Below, one piece after another: positions 1 through 14,300 of a DNA stretch of 64,000 nt. The notes beneath the pieces were generated by a model, which searched no databases, was not told where the DNA came from, and was given only the letters and a program-made list of their open reading frames with translations. Source of the DNA: Megachile rotundata (lineage: Eukaryota; Arthropoda; Insecta; Hymenoptera; Megachilidae); the NCBI RefSeq assembly GCF_050947335.1, contig NC_134983.1:6448001-6512000 (forward strand), given 5' to 3'. Each line of letters starts with the position of its first letter. The stretch's first letter is position 1. A program made the position numbers and the translations under genes.

Positions 1-2337
1 AAGTTTTGGTTTGTTAATGTTTGTGTTAAGGTTTTTTCCTTGTTAAATAATAAAAAGAGTTTTCTTTTGCACAAAACCATATCAAAACGGTGCAAAACCA
101 TTCTTGTCATTTTAATTCCTACAGTAAACACTGAGTACAAATACTTATATGTATAGTTAATAAGCCGAAACAGTAAATAAAACACTAGATGTGTACATGT
201 AGATTTATACTCCCTTGTATGATGCATGTTGATGATATACTGGATTAGTTCATTAAATATCACGTGACATTAAAAACAAGACTATGTCAGTTGAATACAA
301 ACAGAGCAACAGAATTTTCAAGATAAGATTATTCAAGTTTCATAAAATTTAATAGTTCTGCTATTAAAGTTATTATAATCTTTGTTACAGATTAATCAAC
401 TTTATACAAGTATTTGTCTTCATTTATAAAACATTTTAAGACTAAGACTCGTAAATAGAAATTCAGTAGAAAGAAATGTGTGAATATGGCTGTCGTGTAG
501 CATGCGTAGTATACTCCCTACTTCAGACGCCATGTTGATTTCCTGGCTTCATTTCTACATTCTCTTCCATATATTTAGGAGCGCCTGATTATATGATGGT
601 GGTCTTTTAAATCAGAGACATAAACTTTGACCGAATTTACAATGCATTTGGCTGCTCATCGTACACAATGAGGGTCGATACGAACGAAATAAAATTCAGA
701 TAAATAAAGTTTTATCGTATTTTAGAATCGTAACCATTCGAATTGGGGTATGCTTTTCACTTCGAGATCGTTGATTATCACCGACGAAGCTTTATCACGG
801 GTTGACATTTTGCAGCTCGAGTCGCAACGAGGAATCGATATTGTCGCTTTCAGTAACACGTTCACGTGACAGGATTTGCTTGTAACGGATGCTATAGACA
901 ACGAGACGATTCTGTTCTATAAAGCGAATCGGAGGTTGATACCATATAATGTCATTTCGTGGCGAACTTTGTTGAACTAGTACTTAAACTGAACTTGAAG
1001 ACACGACGCGATGATGTTGATTGAACATCTTTAACTGATATTGTCGTTCGTAATTAGATTTGGTAGAAGGAACTTTAATAGAGTTTCTATCTCGAGTAAT
1101 TAGCTTTCTACTTCCTTTCTGAAAAAATATCATTTCGAGTATTTATAGAAATAAAAGTATCGTACATTTTCTTTTACAATGAGAGTGTACGATTTTGGGG
1201 ACGCAAATTTTGCGAGGGACTTCAAAAACTTTCAGTACAAAAATTGATAAGTGGTAAAGTTTAAGACAACTTTGCTAACCTGAATATTGTGATCATATTT
1301 CAAATATCAGACAAGTGTCAAACATAAAATATCTATCAAAAAAGCGTTTCATCTCATCCAAAAGATTCTTTTTTCGAATATTACTGAAATCTGTCTACGT
1401 CAAAATCTAAAAAAATATATCTTCAGCATCGTCGAGCAGTAAAACACCCTCTTCCTACTGTTACAATTAAAAGAACGCTTCCAACGTGTTTTCTTCTTTG
1501 CTCGAGTAAACCTCACAGTCTCGAGAACGATACAAAAATAGCCTCGTATACAGAGCAGTTTTCTCCTAATAATGTATCACATACACTGCAAAACAGACGT
1601 CAACGTTGTTTGTTCGGAAGGAAAGGGTGCGAATTAATTGACAATAGCGAATCCTTCATTGCGATCGCGATGACAAGAGACAGCGGCGATCTCCTCGTTT
1701 TTACGTTCATCAAATTCGCATTCAGTCGATCGTGAGATTCGGTTATCCATCAGAGATCCATCGGTATGATTTTGTGCAATTATTCGAGTGACATGAAATC
1801 GTGGCTCGAACTCGAGCGATAATAATACTGAATACTCGTTACCAGGTGGACATCGTTTGCAAAGATCGATAACTACAGATACGTTCTACGACACAAGAAC
1901 GCATGTCTGACATTTAATCATTCGCATCGATTCTCTTGCAATTTTTCGTTAATTAGAATTTACGAACGAGCACTGCTTCAAAGTGAACGTTGTTCGATCG
2001 TCCGCGATACGATCGGTGAACTTAATCATAAAAGTTTAGAACACGTGAAAGAAGATAAACTATCGGGTGTAATTAAAAATGATTAAACGATATTTTCGTT
2101 CGGAAATCGTAATAAATATACCCCGTTGCGGGAGTTTTAGAAACGTCTGTTTCTGCAGAAGAGTCTACTCTCCGCGGTGTTAAGTAGTGTTTCGTAGCTC
2201 GTTACGGTGATAAAGAAATGTCACGTACCCGTTGAAATCTGCCGGGAGGTCGCATACATACGTGTCACCGTTTCGATTCACATGGTGTACTGAGACAGTA
2301 GAATTCGAGGAGTCGTTATGTTTCTCGGTGGTTCGGG
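1..2337. other. Gene-free stretch downstream of the CAP-Gly gene
   Basis: This AT-rich DNA lies past the 3' end of the CAP-Gly gene. It is likely 3' UTR at its right side. I see no coding frame with family resemblance, no RNA gene and no strict repeat. Confidence 0.4.
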
Positions 2338-5300
2338 TCAAGTGGTGCACCAGGCCAGGATTACCTTCTTGAACGGCACGAAAATCGCGCGATCGGGATC
2401 ACTGAAACATAAAAGACAATAAAATCATGATAAACCTTTCTTAAAACAGGGCTCTCCTTGCAGGCAGTCCATCTTGAAGATGGCTCTCTCTTATGATCTA
2501 TCAAATTCTTAAAGTTATAAATTATACACTCTACTAATTTGTGCAATTGTACATTCTGAATTCCCAAGTTCGAAAAACACATTTCTCCCAAATTCGTAAA
2601 ATTATACAGTCTAAATTTCCCGGCTCGAAAAATTGTAATATCTAAAAATCCAAATTCGAAGATTTAAAATTTGTCACTATCTAAATTCCTAAACTGAGAA
2701 TTTGAAAATTCTACATGTAATCCTCAAAATTTAATTTGAGTCAAAATTCGACCCGTTCCAATTTCCGACTTCACCCGAATATATTTTTAAAATTCCTCCA
2801 CGTTTCAATTTAACCAAGAGCAGTCTTCGAGTACATCAAGAGCAGTGAATAATTTACTAAGACTACAAATATTTTTCTATTTCCTAAAATAACAGTTGTT
2901 TAAGACAACAGGAAATTATGCAGCGGAGTTTAGAGGCTAACTCTGCATCATTTTGTGAAATTGACCCTACACTGGATTGCCCTTACGTTGTTGAGCAACG
3001 CGTGCACATATGTACCTATGTACATACATAGATGCATGTACACCTATGCAGGTTACGTGCAAAGTCAGAATGAGAGAATTGCTTTTGTCACGCAGCTCGT
3101 ACAAGACGGCTTGTTACTTGGAAAACACGGTGCAATTACGAAATTAAATACTAATCCAGATTCGATTTAGAAAAGGCTCTCGCTATTTGTACGACGGCGA
3201 TTTAATTGATAACTCTTTAAAGATATCGTGACACGTCGTTTTGTTTCGCGTATAAACGAGAAAGGAACGCCTCTCGAGTTAATTCGCTCGTATCACGAAA
3301 AAATTATTTTCTGTAACTGTAATTGCTGAAAGTAAAATATATTTGATAAGAAACTTTCTGTTTAAAAAAATGCAGAATTACATATCATTTCATCTACCTC
3401 GAAATGAAATGCAAATTTTTATTAATTCTTGAAAGAAAGGTGATTTAAAAGGAACGGATATGCTGTAACAGCTCATATAATTTTATATTCCTTTTTATAT
3501 CGAAAAAGCTATTACTAACTTTCTAAGCAAATATTCTGTACTTTATTTTCATAACACAACAGAACGATAAGTTTTTAAATCAAAACTGCACATTAGAATA
3601 ATAAAAGAAATTAAGAATGTTGTAAACTAAAAGGTTATAAGTGAACTGTTAATAAAGTATTTAACACGTGAATTGTAACTATCCATACACAATAAGCGTT
3701 AATAGAATTTTATTTTGAAAATTCTATCGTTGCATCGTTAACATTATTTTCGCTGCGGTAACAATGCAGAATTGCAACAAAGGCAGTGTGTTAATGAGTA
3801 CTGCTAACTGTGAAAACGGGACCAACGTTCGTTCGATAAAAGACCTGGTTATTGTTCTAGTGGCGCAACGAGGCTTGTTTCATAGAAGTCGTTCACTTTA
3901 CGCATGAAAAACGGTGTATATTCCGTAACATTAAAATTTAATGTCGACGACGAACGAGTCTTGACACACTGCCAACAACTCTCGTTACATAGCTTATGAC
4001 TTTATTTCTTTTCCCTCACATTTCATATAATCCTGAGAAAATTATGCTTTCTTGCAGCTGTTTCATTTAAATTGGAACAAATATATTGTACCAACATTTG
4101 TTGCGTATTGTAATACATTGCTTTACTTTATTAATGATATATGTTTGCTATGTTACATTATATTATTTGTTACTGACCATAATAATATATCAATATTTAA
4201 TTATAATTGCAACTTATAATACTGACATAAATAGTCATAGTTTTAAAGAAAATTAGTTTGAACATTCTGAACTGCTAAAACTATAAGAACATTGTGCACA
4301 TGTGAAACTACCATAGATGTATACTTGTGAATAGAATGTATGCAGTATGCATACTTGTCCATAAAATGTATGCAGTATGTATGCATACTTATGCATAAAA
4401 TGTATGTAGTATATATGGATACTTGTGCATAAAATGTATGTAGTATGTATACTTATACATACATGTGAAAACTGCCATAGATATCTGCACATGTACATTG
4501 ACTTCTAAAGAGTCTTACAATCTCGTTACATCATGACAAGATTATACTCGAAGAGTTAAAATAAAATATTGTGCTAAAAATACAATAAACCATTTCCGTA
4601 TACATATATACCCTTGTAAGTAAAAATACTCACCAATCGAAGAATCTTCTACCATGAAAAGTGCCATCGGAAGAACCGTTCAAATGTGGCAACTCCACGC
4701 CTACATGGGTCTCCTCGCGACCAGGTACAGGTCCTACGTATCTGACTCGACCTTGCAGAACTTTGCCTTCCGGCGATATAACCTTCACGAGATGATCCGG
4801 CTTGAGATCTCTTGGTATCTGTGAAAATAGTGGTTCCGAGAACATAAACAAACGCTTGTTTAACATTGAAACATGATACAACTGTGTTTGTCTTTGCCAA
4901 TTAAGTCAAACATCGACATCATAACTAACTGCATCATCTTGTCTAATTTGTGTCTCGACTATGAGTTATAACTTGGTCACAAGCTAATATATCACAGAAG
5001 TTAAGTACGTTAATGTATATTTTACTTGGCCGTTACAACTGTAGCGATTAAATTTTACCAAAGCTATATTTTTCTTAATCATTAGTTTAAGGTATATTAA
5101 CTGTGGTATTACAACCATAGTATTTATTGTAGTACCTGTAGTATTTATTTATTAAAATGAAAATGATAAGGATAGATTTCCGTTTTCGATGATGACCATT
5201 TTCAACATGTGTTAAACTTCAAACATTCATAGAAACTGATTAGTTAATTGAGGTGCTATGATATAACGTTATCAAGGAGTCGAATGTGATCGAATTAATA

Positions 5301-8300
5301 ATCTAACTATAAATCCAACTATATAAACCTAACTATCTTACTGTGAAATATTAGTGTTCCAGAATTAAATTAAAGTTGAAATTTACCTTTGGCAGGTACG
5401 GTCTAGCATCCTGCGGTGGATGCCAGTCGCGAATGAGATCAGGCTCGGAGTAGCGTCGGGTGCGTCTCCGTCTGGCCGCCTGTTTATTCCAATAATCCGA
5501 ACTGACGCCGCTACTGGAGATCGTCAACATCGAGTCGATGCTTCGTCGCAAATAATCCTCAGCCTCGTCGATCAACGACTCGGTCGAATCGCCGCTGTTT
5601 TCACCGGTAGCCAAATCCGATCGTAAATTCGGCAAGCTTCCACGCGTCATTGGACATTCTGTAGACAAACATATCGCCCATTGAGAATCTGATGGCTCGT
5701 AAAATACCTAAGTACGTATCTCTTCCGCTATTCGGAAGAATACAACGTATTCGTTGCCAGGATTACTGTCCGATGCTATGAAACGTTCGGATGAATTACT
5801 AGAATGACCAGGAAATGTGTTGTGTCGCGCATTATCTGGATATTGCAGTTATAGAAATTGCAATTGTTTAAACTACCAAATGTGGTATTAAATATATAAT
5901 TCAAGATGTTATATATAAACTTTATTAGATCAATTCGACTCGATTCGTTCTATTCGGCACCGCTCGCTAGACTGAGAGTTCGCAACTTCGGGCGCGGTCG
6001 GAAATCGCTTCGCGAACCGAAACCCGACGACACCCGCCGATTCGGCGGTCTCCTTTCAAAATTTAATTGCTACACAAATTTGTATGATTTCAATTTTAAC
6101 TTATAGGAGAACCGATTTAATCTGATAACCTTGATCTAACTTCACGTGAACTTCTCTGACCCTAATCTAATGTGAAGACCCAGACCTAACCCTAATTTAG
6201 CGACCTTGATATAACTTTAACCTATGTTAAAACACTAACAACTGATCTAAGCTAATTAAAATTAACCATGATTTAATTTGATACTAGGTAACCCACAACG
6301 ATCTAACTCTAGCACGATTTAATAAGATTTAATTTAAATTTGGCATAACCTCACGCTGACGAAACATTTCAACTTCACATATTTTCGATCTAAAGTTATA
6401 TTGATTTAATCCCGTTCTAACCTCACTCCAATCTAACTTTTCGATGTAGCACACACGTATTTTTTATAGTATATATAAATTGTTACGATTTAGTGTCAGA
6501 ATTTTGCTTAATTTTATTACCAGTTTCCCGACATTTAATATATTAATAAATTTCAAGGGAGAGTATTTTAATTAACAATTACCCTTCATTAAATCGGAAC
6601 AGAAAGATAACACAGCGACAAGTCCGCGTAAGGTAAATCAGTTACGATTGAATTACTCGTTCCTATCCTCTAAGGTTACGTAGAAACCTGAATCTACAAT
6701 ACGACTTCATGCGATACAAGGTTGCACCACATGTTAATTTAAAACGATCGGCTTTGTAATTCAATTAATCGTAACTAACGCGGTCCCTTCACACGTTAGC
6801 TCCTTAACAAATCAAACTGCAATGTATCCATTACACAAAATTACAATTACTCCTTTCAATTTTCTTTATATTATTTCAAAGTTTATCCAAAGGATACCTC
6901 TTTTCCGTGCAGTTAAGCAGAAGGATATTCATCTTAAACAATATCTTACAATCCCAAAAATAAAATGAAATTAACTGCAATTATTTAAATTGAATTTATA
7001 TCCAATCTGATGAAGCGCTATAGAAATCAATATTTTGACATCTTCGTCTCTGCAAAACCGTCGATAATTCATACAATATTCAACATGTTAAATTTACTAG
7101 GACATCTAGTGAGCTTATCAAACTTCTATTTCAGAGTTTAATATATAAGATTCATCGAATAAACAAATTACTGATAACAAGATGTCACTATACCTTGGAA
7201 AGTAACCTTCGATCGCGTTCTCTTGGGAAGGTTTTTAGAAGTCTTCGAAGTGGTCGCTGGAGGATGCACGTGCGTAGGCGAAGAAGGCATGGAGGACCAA
7301 GTTGGTCTCGGCGTAGAAGTAGCTACCGGCACTCTCCAGGTATCAAAGGATGCCGCAGTTGCTCTCCATGAGTGCCTCCGTGATGGACCACCGACAACCT
7401 CCAATCCCGGTGATGGAATCGATGTCAAAGAGCCCCGATACCTCGACGAATAGAAGTCCGTGGAAAGACGACAGTCGCATGGACTCGGCAGTCCTGTGCC
7501 AGGATTGCAACGAGGCCACAATCCAGCTGGGGATCCTAGGGACTCGCGTCGATGAACGTCCGGTGTTCGAAGACCGCAGCCACGTGAACTGAAACAAGTC
7601 TGAAAGGAAAACAGTAGTGAAATTAAACATAAGACTTAGGGAATTTAAAATGTTTGGTTTTTGGAAAGAGAATTTGGGAATTTGAGGAATTGGGGGTTTA
7701 GATACTTGAGATCTTGGGAATTTGGAAATTTAGGGAATTGGGGATTTGGGGATTTGGAAATTTAGGGAATTGGGGATTTGGGGATTTGGGGATTTAGGGA
7801 TTTGGGGATTTGGGGATTTGGAGATTTGGAAATTTGGAGATTTGGAGATTTGGAGATTTGGAGATTTGGAGATTTGGGAATCTAAGAATATGGGAATCTG
7901 GGAATGTGGGAATTTGAGAACTTGAGAACTTGGGCGCTTGGAAACTTGGAGAGATGGGAATTTGAGAATTTTTGAATCTAGGAATTTGAGGATTTAGGAA
8001 TTTAGAAATATGACAATCTGGGAATTCGGGAATTTGAGAACTTGAGGACTAGGGAACTTGGGGAGTTAGGAACTTAAGAATTTGAGAATTTGGAGATTTT
8101 GGAATTTAGGAATTTAGGAACTTACGAACTTGGAAATTTAGGAATTTAGTAATCTAGGAATTTGACAATTTCTGAACTTGTGAACTTGGAAGAACTTGAA
8201 AATATCAGGACTAGGGAATTTCAATATCAATCAAAATTGAATAAAAATCAGCTCGTGTAAAAATATCCTCAGTTAACATCGTAACCTCTTCCCATTAAAC

Positions 8301-11300
8301 AAAACAACAGAAACGTTGTGGAAAATGATATCAATTCTCGACGTAACAGGCAACGAAAACCGGTAATATAGCAAAAAAAGTAAAGCGAAGGCGGCAATTA
8401 GTCATTCAAGTTGACGAAGAGACCGTAGAATTACGACGAATACAAAAGTGAATCGCATTAACGCCGTTCCTCCGACCTTCTCCTACGCACATTGCGAAGC
8501 GTTTCCGTGTACACGTAACATACGCACACCAATGAAAGTGATATTATGCGTTTCAGAAACAGACTCCTGTGAACGTTCTAATTGTCTTTTGCGTAATGGG
8601 GGATCATTTAAAAGGCTTCTAGCTAACTTTCTGACGGAGTATCTTCATTTTCTATTCGTTCCATTTCGATTTAACCTTCACTGTACATCAATGGTGTTGG
8701 ACACTGCACAAAAGTTCAGGTTCAATTTTCTCTTTTACTAGATTTTCTGTGTTTGGAGTAAATTATAATTTTAAGAAAAACTTTTTTGAATGTACGAAAG
8801 AATATTCAATCATTTTTTATATGTAAAAAGAAATTGTTTAAACGTGATATATGTTGTTAGATCACATCACATGTGTACGATATGAAAGTTTGATACTCTG
8901 TGTACAATAAAAGTTAATTTCGACTTACGAGGCTCTAAAAGTCTAGTAAAATGTATACGATCCAGCTGCAACCTTTAACTCTGAAATAACAATGACCAAA
9001 TCCAAATCTGCACGCTTAAATTTTCAAATGTATGAGTCTCAGAATGTATCAGACTGTCACCTACTAATAGTAAAATGGTAAACTGGTAGAATATTAAAAC
9101 AGTAGCATAATACATAGTGAAGTAGTGGAATAATATAATAGTCATTTAACAGCAGAATTCGATACATGGAACTCTATTTGATCCCTAATATGGAGCATTA
9201 AGATACTAAAATGAAATAGTTATAATTATTTGCTAATTACTAAATCACAAAGATTCTAATGATAACTCGAATCGTACCTGTGCGTGTGGATCGTGGCAAA
9301 GATGATCGGCACTTCTGGACAATTCTGGCACCATGCTGGTGAAACTGATATCCGACAGCATCACTCTCCTAGCTTCCCGTGTCTTATCAGACAGTCTGAG
9401 TCTCCCTGGGACACCAGTCGGCAGAGCAAATTTACTTGGTAACGTAGTGAACGTATGAGCCACTTTGTGCGCAAGATAACTCTCGGACCTCCAGTGGGCC
9501 GGAAGTGCGGAAATGTCTGTCTGAGCACCGGATTCTCGTCTTGCTCCGCTAATTCTGTCCATCACCGGCCTCAATGGAGCTGCACTCTTTCGACGACCAC
9601 CAGCTAGAGCCTCTCGGTGGATAATCGGTCTGACAAAGTAGAAAAGCGTACATGCCTTTTAACAATTTGATCATCATATTCATGCTACCAATTAATAATA
9701 GATGTCAATATAGAAACTCTGATTATTTGATGTCATAAAAGTATATGTATAACACCTTTGATACATCAATCGATACAAATTTTGTGTATGAAAATTTAAA
9801 AATTACATGATCCTTAATAAAAAATGATCAACTATTAAATATAACATACGATAGCAAATTATTGCAAAGTAATAGATATACCAACATAAAATTTGAGATT
9901 TAACAAGAACTATGTGATATTGTAGTACTGTTCAAAGTTACAGAAAACAAATGATTTGCTTAGCACCTCTATGCGTGTGGAAGGTTGCGTGTTAAATGAT
10001 AGTAAACGTTAAACTTGCAGTAATGGAATTTCCTATGAAATTACGTACAACTTTGAACAATTAACGGCTCGCCGTTGGCTTCTGAATGCAATTACAGCGT
10101 AGACCGTAAACAGTGACCTCCCAGACTGATCTAATTTTGCAATTACGAAGTTTCCATATTCACGACTATATTACACTAATTATGAATTCGATTCTTCTAA
10201 TTTTAATTCAAGAATTTATTAATTCGAACAGAATTAAAATAATTTACTACATTTAAACGTGATGTATGAAAAATTTACACAAACAGAACGCTTTACAGTA
10301 AATGTACAGACTCTCATTATATTGCCATGAACAGACTGTGGATGCAGAAAATTATTCGTAATTTACAAGTAATAAACAGAATGGCTATCCACCTACACTG
10401 TATTAATTTACAGAGAACACAATTACAGTGTTATTTCATTTTATGCATATCAGTCACCAGGAAGGTTCACATATAACGAGTTGTAGCATATTAAAGAAAG
10501 GGAAAAAAAAAGAGTTGGAGGTAAGTGAAAACGTTTTATAGCTGTTAAGTACTCAGCAGCTAATTAAAGTACTTTCAGTGAATACATGCATATATTGGCG
10601 TGAGAGTCTCATTGGGGAAAGAATGAAGTGCACTACGTGACGCGAAATTCTCCGGGCCTATTCAAGCAAACTATTCTCCTTTCTCATTTTTTACTAGCAT
10701 CATAACTATAAATTTAGTCAAATGAAAGTATACAGCGTTCCTTTTAAGACTACCTAAATATCTTCTCAAATTGTGATGATGTTAAAAATGTTTTTCGCAT
10801 TCTGTGCATCAAAGAATTAGTATCGAACAAAAATATTTTTCAGGGTCATTTTTTCTGAGATTTAAAAATTTTCGATTTGTTTTTACAGCTACATATTTTT
10901 TTATTGTATTGCGAAGTTGGTCGTTTCAAATTGATATACTACTGCACACATTGTGCTCTCATAGAAACATTATATAGCTGAATAACTAGGTACATATAAA
11001 ATTTGAAATCAATATATTTCGAAAATCAAGTATAATTTAAAAGAAACCCACGATGTAATACTATACTGTATGATTTGTAATACTATATACGAATACAGCA
11101 TGTGTACTGTAATTTCGAAAGCGATATCCGCATCCATTCCTTCTTCTTGCGACGTCCTTGCACTAGCCACATAAACTCTTGAAAATAAAGTAAAAGCATT
11201 CTTTTTAAAAAAGAAAGCCTCGACGAAAGTCCGGTGCATCATAAAGAAATCGATACGCTATCGTGCAACGTTAAAAAGGTGGCCATTACCTGTAGGCGGT

Positions 11301-14300
11301 GGGTGGCGCGGCCAAAGTGTTTCTCCTGACAGCGTGTCTGGTAGCATGTTCCGGCTCTTCAACGACTCCACACTTGCTGATATCAGTTTCGACCAGTACC
11401 GAACATTGTGACCACATTTTGTTCAACCTAGAGCTAGAACTCTCATCGAATCTATCAACGCTTTCCTCGCGATCGATGCTCGAGCTCTGCGACGAGACGG
11501 CCTCCTCCACCGAGCTAGTTTTCTCGCCATTGCAAACCAGAGACTCGCCCTCGGTCGATTTCGTGTATTTCAGCATCACCGGTTGACCGGTGGTTACAGG
11601 TTGTTGCCAAGATTCGGCCTCCGTTATCGATACCAGGTCTTCTTGCAAGCCAAGGTCGCGACAAGTATCATCCGTAGTGAATATCAACTCGATATCATCC
11701 AGCTCTTCGGACTCGTTCTCTGACTGATCGTTCGGTTTCGGCTGATCGGTGGACTGACGTTGTTGTGACTGTACCTGCGTGTCAGGGTTGTCACTGAACA
11801 CCGAATTGTCGCCATCGGAAACAGACTTCAAACTCAGGTCCTCCATATCTTTATCCGGCACCTCCAAATGGTCTCCTCGCGCTTCGTTCCCATCCTCCTC
11901 TTCGAGGTCCTTAGACAATCTGTTAGCCGAAGTAGATGCCAACTCGTTGAGGACACTGCTGTCTGCAGCTTCAGCCAAGCTGTCCCCAGCTGCTAGCGTT
12001 AAAGTTTTAAGAGCAGGATCCTTCGACATAGCGCACTTCTGATCGATGGATAATGATCCTTCTACGCTTCTGGTTGTCTTCTCGACTGTTTGAAACTGCA
12101 AATCGTCGCCCTTGTTATTGTTGTTATTGTTGCTGGTAGTCCGTACTCCGATGATCGACTTAGATGCTTCTGGCACCTCTTCCGCGATGACTTTGTCCCT
12201 GGACGCATCCATGAATACGCTTGCCTGCTCGGACAGACTGATACAGTTTACAGGGTGAGAATGGCAGCGAGAATGCTACCGCCTGTGCACGTTACACGTG
12301 GTTATTAATAGGTGCATCAAGAACGGGATGCGTTCGTTTTAATTAACGCTAACGCTATGGAGCATCGCTATTCAGCGGCACACATTTACTAACATAATGT
12401 ACCGCTGTTAGCATCAAGTAAACAGGCCACTTAACACGATCATCGAAATTATTTTTTCGAACTTTAAATTCAACCATTTTTTAAATGTTCAAATTCCAAA
12501 ATTTTCCAAATTTTAGGCTTTCATGTTTACAATTCTTCAAATTTGCTTGTGAGCAATTTTTCGGATAATTACTAGAATCCTGCATGATGATGATCTATGT
12601 TATACATCTCAATTCTACTACATATACAGCTCATATGACTTTTATTGAATTTGATTTAGCAATAAAATGAAGGAACTTCGCAACAATGTATATCAAATGA
12701 ACATAGAACGCCGAAAATGAACACGAAGTGAACAAACGAAATCTTAATTCTTGACAGAGACAAGTTTCAAGACTCACTCTTTAGTATCCTCTACTGCAAG
12801 TGGAAAAAGACGAGATTGGGCTGGCGGGCTTGTGGCAGCATCAGTAGAAAACTCACTGTTCCTGCTTAGGATCTTTCGCCTAAGGACGTGATTCTCGAGA
12901 GCGAGTCTCTCAACGACGTCAACGTAGCTTTCACCAGAAAAATCACCGACGCTCTCCTTAAGACGGCGAAGCTCTTCCCGCGAGGAATCCAGCGCGGAAC
13001 GCAATGATATCACAGTCTGACACACAAAAAGAATATAAAAGAATATTTCAAAATATTTAACATACAAAACAGTATTTTGAATAATTCAGCATTCCTCAAA
13101 TATTTTATCTATGCTATAGTGTATTGTTATAACCAGACATATTAAATTCCTAGATTTCTAAGTACTTTGATCACTATACGCTTCATCCCTTTAACTCCTT
13201 ATCCCTAGATCCCTAAATCCCATCTGTACATTCCTACATCTCCATATTCTTAGACACTCAAACTTCTGGATCACTAAATGTGTAAATCCTGAAATCTTCA
13301 AATCCCAATATCTTAGGTCCATAAATCCTTAGATTCAAAATCTTTACATGAAAGAACCCATAACCCAAAACTCCTAGGTCCCTAAAACGTGTTCAATGTG
13401 CACATACGTATATTGATTGAAAGGGAAATCATAATTATAGTTAAAAATACCATATAATGAGAAATTTTGTTCTTTTAATTTTGCCAAATGTATTTAATTA
13501 CCAAGATTTCGTTTATGTCGTCAATATGTACTACATCAAGCGATCCTGTTATTAATTTCACATTAAAAATTGCGAAAGTCTTTGAAAATTCTCTTGCCTC
13601 TTGGCAGTTGCAAAGATAAGTCATCCAAATGTTTCCTTTCGCCTTGTTTAATTATTAAAACGGAATGTTCGTGTTGTAAATCTGTAAATCGACGTAAATA
13701 TCCGTGATTACAAAGTTAATAACACTGTTTCGAGGTAAACCGACAATTTATACGAAAGATTTACAACACATGATTCAACGGAATGCGAATTTAAGCGAAA
13801 GCTTAATTGCAGATTAAACGTACATCGCGAACATTCGTATAAAAATCTTAAGATGAGAATGAATGAATTTTCTAAATACAGAAATACCAGTTTTATAGTA
13901 TTCAAAAACCCTTTTAAATTGCACGATACGAAATTGCTTATAAAATTAATGCGATTTATATCTACATTAAAAATCGGTAAAAATACATTGTGCGAATCGC
14001 GTTTATAAACCACAGTAATCAAGAGTTAGGCATCATAATCACGAGTACGTGACGGAGACTGTGAAGATGATTATACTGCAAGTATCGCAACAATGTTATA
14101 ACGTTGATTCTTGTTCGAATGGTTATAAATAACATACATCCCTTAATTCGATTAACCTTGAATTTGTTCGAAAGAAAGTAGTATCACAGACCATTTAAGG
14201 TCAAGGGATCACGAGGGTAAAGAGTACAGCGAAGAATGAATAGCATCGTCGTACATGAAATCGATGGTTGAAGGATGTATAAAATCACCTGCTTCCCTTC

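Noticed and set aside
6115..6430. CCTAA-containing stretch that suggested an interstitial telomere (insect TTAGG)
   Set aside because: CCTAA occurs only a few times among drifting GATCTAAC-type words and never in a regular 5-bp run. It is better read as another degenerate array in CAP-Gly intron 5.
7343..7592. Alternative reading frames across CAP-Gly exon 5
   Set aside because: One frame fits an acceptor six bases apart but stops at 7343 inside the exon. Only the frame from CTTTCAG|ACT joins exons 4 and 6 in phase.
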